Origin: Planotetraspora silvatica
Lineage (GTDB): Bacteria; Actinomycetota; Actinomycetes; Streptosporangiales; Streptosporangiaceae
DNA: 64,000 nt
Reading direction: 5' to 3'
NCBI RefSeq assembly: GCF_016863315.1
Contig: NZ_BOOQ01000054.1
Location: 30,841 to 94,840, forward strand
Shown: positions 58,342 through 64,000 of the stretch, piece by piece
Layout: each line of letters opens with the position of its first letter
Position numbering within the stretch: the stretch's first letter is position 1
Notes under the pieces: model-generated
What the model saw: only the letters and a program-made list of their open reading frames with translations
What the model was told of the DNA's origin: nothing
The model's database searches: none
Position numbers and translations under genes: made by a program

Positions 58342-58658
58342 CCTCGGATCTCTCGACCCCGGCCGCGCCCGACGGCGGCACCGAGTCAGGCGCGGTCTTG
58401 GACGGCAACGCCGCTGCCGGCGAGTTTGCCGGGATCCTCGCAAACGACCCGACCACCGTCACTGTCCGCTGCGGTAGCTGCGGCGCCACACAAGCATTCG
58501 GACAGCTGCAGGCCTACCTGGGCGGACCGGGAACTGTGCTGCGCTGTCGCGAGTGTGAGGCGATGGTCGCCCGTGTGGCCCGGACACCACGGGGCACGTG
58601 GCTCGACATCTCGGGCTCCAGTTCGTGGTTGTTTCTGCCAACCCCAGGTCCCGCCTAA
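58338..58658 (+). CDS. DUF6510 family zinc-ribbon-like protein
   Basis: 106 residues; ATG 58338 overlaps the reductase stop. DUF6510 layout: LDGNAAAGEFAGILANDPTT then TVRCGSCGATQAFGQLQAYL and GTVLRCRECEAMVARVARTP. The two C-x-x-C pairs would bind one zinc or iron atom in rubredoxin/zinc-ribbon style. Always being third in this operon type suggests a small electron carrier or chaperone for the molybdenum enzyme; this is inference. Confidence 0.5.
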   Translation: MTSDLSTPAAPDGGTESGAVLDGNAAAGEFAGILANDPTTVTVRCGSCGATQAFGQLQAYLGGPGTVLRCRECEAMVARVARTPRGTWLDISGSSSWLFLPTPGPA

Positions 58659-58694
58659 CCGCGACCGTCGGATGGCCAACGCGAGGAGGTCACT

Positions 58695-59353
58695 CCTCAT
58701 CCGTCCGGCTGCGCGTTCTCAAGACACGGGTAAGAAGGAGAGCCCTTCCCGATACCAACGTCTATCTGACTGCACCAACTCGATCGCCCGGCTACGGCCC
58801 GTCGCCTCCGCCGGTGGTCTCGACTTGGAGAGGCCATCGAGGGGCGTGGGGTGGGTGCTTCCTGGTGCCCACGCGGCCAGTCACGAGGGCGAATGTGGCC
58901 AGCCAAAGGATCGATCAGGGGAAACGGAATGAAGGCAGTGGTTGGGGAGACCGTCGTGGCCGAGACCGCGAACGAGGCGGTAGTCAGGATCGAGGGGAAT
59001 GCCTACTTCCCGCCGGACTCAGTTGTGGCCGGCGTGCTCCTCGACAGCCCAACGCCCTACACCTGTCCCTGGAAGGGGAGGGCGCAATATCACGACGTCG
59101 TGGTCGGCGGAACCGTGCTCAGGGACGGGGCTTGGTCCTATCCGGACATCAAGGAGTCGGCGGCGGCCCGTGTCGGCCGCGACTTCAGCGGCTATGTCGC
59201 TTTCGATGGGCGCCAGGTTCGGATCGAGAGCTGACCAATCAAGCCGACCATCCAACAACAGATGCGACGGACGAACCTCCAAGATCACGCCCAGGAGATC
59301 CTCGCGCCGCCTGCGAAGGCCGCGTTCTTCTAGATCGTGACGGTCATCGGTGG
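58695..59353. repeat. duplicated segment, copy 2 (first copy at 12158-12834)
   Basis: Near-identical to 12158-12834 over its whole length, including the leader CTCAAGACACGGGTAAGAAG, the DUF427 gene and the 3' flank AACAACAGATGCGACGGACG. Lies directly after the DUF6510 operon. Lacks the ~18-base insertion of copy 1. The conservation of non-coding flanks shows that a whole unit moved or was copied. Confidence 0.5.
58929..59234 (+). CDS. DUF427 domain protein, copy 2
   Basis: 101 residues, same length and layout as copy 1: VAETANEAVVRIEGNAYFPP, PTPYTCPWKGRAQYHDVVVG and WSYPDIKESAAARVGRDFSG. About six to eight residue differences from copy 1, most of them conservative (M/I, V/A, L/V), which points to purifying selection on both copies. 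ATG 58929 follows CAGGGGAAACGGA. Longer in-frame starts upstream are part of the conserved leader and are not needed. Confidence 0.5.
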   Translation: MKAVVGETVVAETANEAVVRIEGNAYFPPDSVVAGVLLDSPTPYTCPWKGRAQYHDVVVGGTVLRDGAWSYPDIKESAAARVGRDFSGYVAFDGRQVRIES

Positions 59354-59528
59354 CTGCGAAGGAAACCGCCGCAGGTCGAAAGACCGTCCAAGCCCGCAGT
59401 ACCAACTAGGCGTGTGACGCGGATCCCGGCTCCACGCTCGAACGGCAGGTGTCGTCTCTGCGAGACCCGGCCGGGTAGAGGTTCTGCGCACCGCAGATTT
59501 CCAAGGCCAAAACGGAGGCGAGACCAAG

Positions 59529-59864
59529 ATGGAAACTCAGGCGATCACGGTGACCGACGACTCATTCAAGACGTTGGTGCTGGCGGCAGATTCCCCTGTC
59601 GTCGTCGACTTCTGGGCTGTGTGGTGCGGTCCGTGCCGGATGGTCTCGCCGATTCTCGATGAGATCGCTGCGGAGCATGCGGACAAACTCACCGTCGCCA
59701 AGCTCAACGTCGACGAGAACCCCAAGACCGCGGAACGCTACAAGGTCATGGCCATCCCGACCATCGCCGTATTCCACAATGGCAGCCTCGCGAAGACAAT
59801 CGTCGGCGCCCACCCAAAGGCCGAGCTCGAGCGGCAACTCGCCGACTACATCAGCGGCTCCTAG
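59529..59864 (+). CDS. trxA: thioredoxin
   Basis: 111 residues with the full thioredoxin fold: VVVDFWAVWCGPCRMVSPIL with the WCGPC active site, KLNVDENPKTAERYKVMAIP with the cis-Pro (A-I-P-T), and FHNGSLAKTIVGAHPKAELE. ATG 59529 behind GGAGGCGAGACCAAG. Cytoplasmic disulfide reductant; it could serve the MsrA/MsrB enzymes encoded 3 kb downstream. No thioredoxin reductase gene is adjacent. Gene symbol by family only; several paralogues are usual in actinobacteria. Confidence 0.5.
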   Translation: METQAITVTDDSFKTLVLAADSPVVVDFWAVWCGPCRMVSPILDEIAAEHADKLTVAKLNVDENPKTAERYKVMAIPTIAVFHNGSLAKTIVGAHPKAELERQLADYISGS

Positions 59865-59969
59865 ATGTACTTGGCCGGCGGGTTGATGACACGCCGCAGT
59901 TGATGGTTGGTCAATAAGAAGACCTTCGGATTTGGTGGAGATGCCGTCTTCACCGAACCGGAGGTCTTC

Positions 59970-60305
59970 ATGGCCCACGCTAACGCTCGTCTGAGCATGC
60001 ACGGGCGGATCCTGCTGGTGCGGCGCGTCCGCGTCGAGAGCCGGCCGGTCGCGCATGTCGCCAAGGAACCGGGCATCTCCCGCCAATGCGCGCACCGGTG
60101 GGTGCGCCGTTATGACGAGCAGGGCTGGCTGGGTCTGCGCGAGCGTTCCTCACGCCCGCATCGGGTGGCCAACCGCACTCCCGCCCCCGTCGAGGCCCGC
60201 GTGCCGGCCTCGACCTGCGTGGTAAGACGTCAAGATCTGGAGCCACCAACACCGGTGAACCGGAAATGTCATGCAGGCGAGGGGATACAGGTAGGTGCCG
60301 GATGA
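59970..60305 (+). pseudogene. IS481-family transposase, N-terminal stump
   Basis: ATG 59970 behind GGAGG. MAHANARLSMHGRILLVRRV, RPVAHVAKEPGISRQCAHRW and RRYDEQGWLGLRERSSRPHR are the N-terminal double helix-turn-helix of IS481 transposases. At about 60205 similarity ends and the frame runs out at 60303-60305, overlapping the next gene's ATG. The DDE catalytic domain and the right end of the element are missing. Confidence 0.5.
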
Positions 60306-61246
60306 GGGCGATTGTGGTGACGGACCGGGCCGCGGGGACGGCGGGGATGAAGCTGGTGGAGCGGCCCGATCCGGATGCGCCGAGGCTCGCCAGCCTTGAG
60401 GGCGCGAACTACGGCGATGTCGTCGTGGAGGTTCATGCGTCGGGATTTACCGGGAACGAGCTGGAGTGGCCCTCGACCTGGATCGATCGCCTTGGCCGTG
60501 ACCGGACGCCTTCGATCCCCGGACACGAGCTGGCCGGGGTGGTCACCGCCCTCAGCTACGGAGCAACGGGGCTGTCTGTGGGACAGCGGGTGTTCGGCCT
60601 CACGGACTGGACTCGCGATGGCACGCTCGCGGAGTATGTCGTCGTCGAGGCACGCAACCTCGCGCCGCTGCCGGGCGACGTTGACTTCACAGTGGGCGCG
60701 GGTGTCGCGATGACAGGCCTGACCGCGTGGCAGGGCTTGTTCGAGCACGGCCGCCTCCGGGCCGGGCAGAGTGTCCTCGTGCACGGTGCGGCCGGCGCAG
60801 TCGGTTCGATGGCGACGCAGCTCGCACGTGAGGCCGGCGCCTACGTCATCGGTACCGGACGCGCCGCTCACCGTCAGACGGCGTTCGACTTCGGGACGCA
60901 GGAGTTCGTCGACCTCGAGAACGGCGCCCTGGAAGGCGTCGGCGGAGTCGATCTGGTTTTCGATGTCTTCGGCGGCGACATCGGAAGGCGGTCCGCGGGT
61001 CTTGTTCGAGCCGGAGGAACGCTGGTGACCGTCGCCGGCCCGCCCGAGGCGCGGCCGGCCGACGGCCTGGCGGTCGACTTCGTTGTCGTGTCCGATCGTG
61101 ACCAATTGGGGGAGATCGCCAAGCGGGTGCGTGACGGACGGCTGCGGACGAACATCGGCCAAGTCGCGACCCTCGATGATGCCGTCGCCGCCTTCAACCC
61201 GACCGGGCGGATCCAGGGAAAGACGGTCATCCGCGTTCGTCCGTGA
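60302..61246 (+). CDS. NADP-dependent quinone-oxidoreductase-like MDR protein
   Basis: ATG 60302 (MRAIVVTDRAAGTAGMKLVE), 314 residues. MDR layout: catalytic domain with HASGFTGNELEWPSTWIDRL and TPSIPGHELAGVVTALSYGA (GHE), then the cofactor domain VLVHGAAGAVGSMATQLARE (AxxGxVGxxA) and FDFGTQEFVDLENGALEGVG, and the end GRIQGKTVIRVRP. No structural-zinc Cys cluster, so the zinc-free quinone oxidoreductase branch. Overlaps the IS481 stump by 4 bp, which is accidental. Confidence 0.5.
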   Translation: MRAIVVTDRAAGTAGMKLVERPDPDAPRLASLEGANYGDVVVEVHASGFTGNELEWPSTWIDRLGRDRTPSIPGHELAGVVTALSYGATGLSVGQRVFGLTDWTRDGTLAEYVVVEARNLAPLPGDVDFTVGAGVAMTGLTAWQGLFEHGRLRAGQSVLVHGAAGAVGSMATQLAREAGAYVIGTGRAAHRQTAFDFGTQEFVDLENGALEGVGGVDLVFDVFGGDIGRRSAGLVRAGGTLVTVAGPPEARPADGLAVDFVVVSDRDQLGEIAKRVRDGRLRTNIGQVATLDDAVAAFNPTGRIQGKTVIRVRP

Positions 61247-61777
61247 GGTCGCCGCGGTGACCTCCCAGGAAGCTGCGGAGGAACTCCAGTCGCGCGACCA
61301 TGTCGTGAGGCCGCGATTGGGCTCTTCTGAGGGATCTCCTGATGGCTGCGTGGTCTCAGCTACGGGCCTTCGTGCGCCGACTCGGCGGACGCATGATCGG
61401 AGTAGCCGGGGTGTCGGGCTCGATCAGATCGGCGTAGGTGGTCGTTTGCGAGAGGTAGTCGACTACAAAGGGGCAGATTGCGGTGATCGTGCCCTCGCGG
61501 GCGCGGATCTCGTCGAGTACTCGCCGTCACAGCGAGCCAGTGACAGCAGACGAAAGAGATGTGGCCTCCCGGGCACTAATCGAAAGAGTGCCAGGGGCAC
61601 ACATGATCTGGGCCAGTCGACAGCAAGGCGCAGAGCGGTCGAGCACTACGTCGGAGGTGAGGGCGAGGCCGATGAGCGCGGTACCGCACACGTGGTGTCG
61701 AACGCCCCCGCAAGATCGGCCAGCTGAGGTCTCGCCGCCGACGCTGATCACCAATCGTCACCACCAGGGAGTTTCAG
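61247..61777. other. no gene supported
   Basis: 530 bp in which all frames are short or compositionally biased; no relic could be recognised. The base composition is slightly less GC-rich than the flanks. Confidence 0.5.
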
Positions 61778-62110
61778 ATGGACCCAGCCCGCGCACATGA
61801 GTTGATCGAGGGTGAACGTGAACGCATCAAGGAACTTCTCACGTACTCAGCCGCTGAGCGGGCGGCTGACCTGGAGGCGGCCGCTGATGCGAGGACCTCG
61901 GTCTCCGATTCAGCGAGCCCGCTCGCCCAAGAGCTTCTTGACGATGCTGTAGCCGAGCAACTCAGCGCACGGTTGGCTGCACTCGATCGGGCCGGCGAGC
62001 GCCTGCGGGCCGGTACCTACGGAGTTTCGTTGCACAGCGGTCGGCCGATCCCCGACGAGCGGCTTGAGGCTGACCCTGCGGCGGAGCTTCTCGTTGATGA
62101 GGTCGGGTAG
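61778..62110 (+). CDS. TraR/DksA-like protein lacking the zinc cysteines
   Basis: 110 residues, ATG 61778 behind AGGGAG. Coiled-coil N-terminus (LIEGERERIKELLTYSAAER, AADARTSVSDSASPLAQELL) and the C-terminal RLAALDRAGERLRAGTYGVS, LHSGRPIPDERLEADPAAEL typical of the DksA/TraR superfamily (A-I-x-R-A...G-x-Y-G-x-C in zinc forms). The four zinc-binding Cys are replaced (G-V-S-L-H-S), as in a known cysteine-free actinobacterial subgroup. Probably binds RNA polymerase secondary channel or simply is a small regulator; untested. Confidence 0.5.
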   Translation: MDPARAHELIEGERERIKELLTYSAAERAADLEAAADARTSVSDSASPLAQELLDDAVAEQLSARLAALDRAGERLRAGTYGVSLHSGRPIPDERLEADPAAELLVDEVG

Positions 62111-62209
62111 CTCAGCATCGCTGAGAGGTGCCGGTCTTGACCTCGTGCAGTGCAATCCACCAACCGCCCCCACGCTGCTCAGCGTAGGGCTCGTGAAAGG
62201 AGCGCATCT

Positions 62210-62539
62210 ATGCCTGAGACACTTCAAGAACTACGGGTCGGCAACGACGAGGTCGTTGACGCTGATCACACGTCCGCTGCACTGACTGCCGGGACGCTTG
62301 TGTTCGGCGACGGTGCAACCCAGGTCTTCACCTCGGACGGACACACTACCTACACGGATCGTGGCCGACCGAGTCAGGGCGATTCGTGGGTGCTTGGCGA
62401 CGGGAAGTTCGTGTCTTTCTGGCCACCGGACTACCAGGCAACCTACGTGGTGCGCTGGGTTGTGACGGAGGGCGCGATCACAGGGCTGACCTTCACGGAG
62501 ACAGAACGCGGTGCTCGCTTCGAGGGGCACTATCTGTGA
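62210..62539 (+). CDS. small conserved-looking protein, family not recognised
   Basis: ATG 62210 lies 5 bp behind AAAGGAG, which settles the start; 109 residues. The sequence is rich in aromatic and beta-branched residues: TAGTLVFGDGATQVFTSDGH, TTYTDRGRPSQGDSWVLGDG, FVSFWPPDYQATYVVRWVVT and LTFTETERGARFEGHYL. It looks like a single beta-barrel/cupin-like or lipocalin-like domain. No catalytic motif. Placed after the DksA-like gene with 99 bp between, possibly one operon. Confidence 0.5.
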   Translation: MPETLQELRVGNDEVVDADHTSAALTAGTLVFGDGATQVFTSDGHTTYTDRGRPSQGDSWVLGDGKFVSFWPPDYQATYVVRWVVTEGAITGLTFTETERGARFEGHYL

Positions 62540-62674
62540 GCCATTGTTGCTGTGCGTCGGAGGTAGTTCCTCGGTGATCGCCGTTGGGGGCGGACGCCGC
62601 CTGGCATTGGCGGCGGAACGGGGTGCGGGCGCGCTCATCGCTTCAGCGGTGAACGCGCCCTCGGTGTAGCGCGG

Positions 62675-63229
62675 TCAGCTAGAGGTCGCAGCGCGCCTGG
62701 GCAGCACCCAGTCTGGGCGCGGGAAGTGGCACGTGTAGCCGTTCGGGTACGTGATGAGGTAGTCCTGGTGCTCGGGCTCGGCCTCCCAGAACGGTCCGGC
62801 CGGCTCGATCGTCGTCACTGCCTTGCCCGGCCACAGCCCCGACGCATCGACGTCCGCGATCGTGTCCCGTGCGACTTGCTGCTGCTCGGGCGTCAAGGGG
62901 AAGATCGCCGAGCGGTAGCTCGTGCCGCGGTCGTTGCCCTGACGGTTCAACGTCGACGGGTCGTGGATCTGGAAGAAGAACGCCAGGATGTCACGGTAGG
63001 TCGTCTGCGTCGGGTCGAAGACGACCTCGACGGCCTCGGCGTGGCCGGGGTGGTTGCGGTACGTGGCGTGATCGTTCTCGCCACCGGTGTATCCGACCCG
63101 CGTGTCCAGCACGCCGGGCTGTCGGCGGATGAGGTCCTCCATGCCCCAGAAGCACCCGCCGGCCAGGACGGCAGTTTCGGTGCCGGGGGTGCGGGTGAGC
63201 TGTCCGGTGTCGTGGATCCCGCTGGTCAT
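62675..63229 (-). CDS. msrA: peptide-methionine (S)-S-oxide reductase
   Basis: 184 residues. MsrA signature [20 protein letters not shown] with the catalytic Cys of GCFWG, then [56 protein letters not shown] and [13 protein letters not shown]. Reduces S-form methionine sulfoxide in proteins using thioredoxin. Its ATG (63227-63229) overlaps the msrB stop, so the order is msrB-msrA. The C-terminus ([16 protein letters not shown]) is normal in length. Confidence 0.5.
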   Translation of the reverse strand: MTSGIHDTGQLTRTPGTETAVLAGGCFWGMEDLIRRQPGVLDTRVGYTGGENDHATYRNHPGHAEAVEVVFDPTQTTYRDILAFFFQIHDPSTLNRQGNDRGTSYRSAIFPLTPEQQQVARDTIADVDASGLWPGKAVTTIEPAGPFWEAEPEHQDYLITYPNGYTCHFPRPDWVLPRRAATSS

Positions 63230-63705
63230 GATGTGTGCTCCTCTGTGCTGGTGGTGTCGGTCGTCTCGAACAGGGAGCGGTACGCGGCGTAACCCTGCGC
63301 CTCGAGCTCGGAGACCGGGATGAAGCGCAGCGCGGCCGAGTTCATGCAGTACCGCTGGCCGCCAGCATCGGCGGGGCCATCGCCGAACACGTGCCCGAGG
63401 TGACTGTCGGCCCCGGTGGACCGCACCTCCGTGCGGGTCATCCGGAGCTTCCGGTCGATCTCAGTGCGTACGGCGCCGGCCACAATCGGCCTGGTGAAGC
63501 TGGGCCATCCGGTGCCGCTGTCGTACTTGTCGGTCGACGAGAACAGGGGCTGGCCGGAGACCACGTCCACGTAGATGCCGGCATCGTGGTTGTTCCAGTA
63601 CTCGTTGCGGAACGCCGGCTCCGTCCCGTCCTCCTGAGTGACGCGGAACTGGCTGTCGGTGAGGCGGCTCAGCGCCTGCGGGGTCTTGCTGTAGTCGTGC
63701 GACAC
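63226..63705 (-). CDS. msrB: peptide-methionine (R)-S-oxide reductase
   Basis: Start at GTG 63705 behind GAAGGAGGAG; the ORF continues upstream without similarity. 159 residues: [60 protein letters not shown] and [20 protein letters not shown] with the catalytic Cys (R-Y-C-(I/M)-N-S). The CxxC zinc pairs are absent: the position of the usual CxxC reads DVVSG and GADSHLGH, so it belongs to the zinc-free MsrB form. Partner of msrA in one operon. Confidence 0.5.
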   Translation of the reverse strand: MSHDYSKTPQALSRLTDSQFRVTQEDGTEPAFRNEYWNNHDAGIYVDVVSGQPLFSSTDKYDSGTGWPSFTRPIVAGAVRTEIDRKLRMTRTEVRSTGADSHLGHVFGDGPADAGGQRYCMNSAALRFIPVSELEAQGYAAYRSLFETTDTTSTEEHTS

Positions 63706-64000
63706 GATTTCTCCTCCTTCGGCACCGCTGGCTGCGGCGCCACCGGAGACAACACCGCACAGAACCGATTTGGTCCCGGGGTTCATGACGGTGCGTTGTG
63801 GCGGCGATCTCAGGTGATGATCGTGGGGGATCAAAGCCACCGATCGGGGGCGTTGGCTGGCTTGGATGGGTCGGGCCAGAGCTCGTATGGGCCGCAAAAC
63901 GAGAGCGGCTCGTTATCGGGCTCGTTCCTCGACGCCCGCGCGTGCAACGCGATCAGAGTGGTAGGACGCCGAAGTCTGGTGACACTAACGCGGAAGCGGA
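63706..64000. other. upstream region of msrB; nothing else recognised
   Basis: 295 bp to the window end. It should hold the msrB promoter on the minus strand; no clear -10/-35, operator or further gene could be identified. Confidence 0.5.

Noticed and set aside
1..64000. CRISPR arrays, rRNA genes and complete tRNA genes
   Set aside because: No regularly spaced direct repeats, no rRNA-like stretch and no full cloverleaf noticed when reading the window.

Overview
The window is high-GC DNA with GTG/TTG starts, GGAGG-type ribosome binding sites and a gene set typical of filamentous actinobacteria: a LAL-type LuxR regulator, Rv1733c-like and DUF6510 proteins, a relic of a mycothiol-dependent maleylpyruvate isomerase-type gene, MmyB-type XRE regulators and a GH15 glucoamylase-like enzyme. 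A Streptosporangiales-type chromosome (Nonomuraea/Streptosporangium-like) fits best, but that is inference. No rRNA, complete tRNA, CRISPR array or intact transposon was found. The strongest overall impression is of an accessory, decaying stretch: about 45 apparently intact genes are mixed with more than 20 recognisable gene relics.

1-10 kb: end of a DUF3533/ABC-2-like membrane protein, a one-base-broken SnoaL-like gene, a tight four-gene minus-strand operon (patatin-like phospholipase, UGT-type glycosyltransferase, small membrane protein, membrane-anchored alpha/beta-hydrolase), an aldo/keto reductase, and a MarR-nitroreductase module flanked by relics of a NAD(P)H-binding protein and a WrbA-like flavodoxin. 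9-19 kb: a rearranged graveyard. It holds truncated histidine kinases, a truncated glycerophosphodiesterase joined end to end with a frameshifted lytic transglycosylase/NlpC gene and an excisionase-like gene (integrative-element debris), a duplicated DUF427 segment, a 6-phosphogluconate dehydrogenase::flavoprotein-disulfide-reductase chimera, DUF421 and DUF1622 membrane proteins, an intact GH15 enzyme, then fragments of aquaporin, glucose dehydrogenase, LysR regulator, transaldolase and glucose-6-phosphate isomerase. This looks like the wreck of a sugar/pentose-phosphate cluster.

19-37 kb: two copies of an NhaD/ArsB-like transporter + CBS-domain protein module lie about 14 kb apart in opposite orientation and with swapped gene order. 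Between them are an MmyB-type XRE regulator, a molybdopterin oxidoreductase fused to a cytochrome b561-like membrane domain, a sugar-modification cluster (epimerase, polytopic membrane protein, DUF2064 transferase, methyltransferase, and a broken second molybdopterin enzyme), STAS and MarR regulators, a UGT with its TetR regulator, and a Na+/H+ antiporter. 37-48 kb: an ABC-2 exporter pair, a methyltransferase, a 3' tRNA-Arg fragment (an old integration scar), a LAL regulator followed by three alpha/beta-hydrolases, and a mercuric-reductase-like flavoprotein. 49-64 kb: an orphan histidine kinase, a lipoprotein, a second XRE regulator, an AbiEi antitoxin relic, a uracil-DNA-glycosylase-fold protein, an anti-sigma/sigma-like fusion protein, the sulfite-oxidase-like/ferredoxin-reductase/DUF6510 operon, the second DUF427 copy, thioredoxin, an IS481 transposase stump, a quinone-oxidoreductase-like protein, a DksA-like protein without zinc cysteines, and an msrB-msrA operon.

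Functionally the intact genes lean towards redox and stress defence (nitroreductase, aldo/keto reductase, thioredoxin, MsrA/MsrB, molybdenum enzymes, disulfide-reductase family), cation transport and lipid/sugar modification. All family assignments come from reading the translations by eye; no database search was possible.
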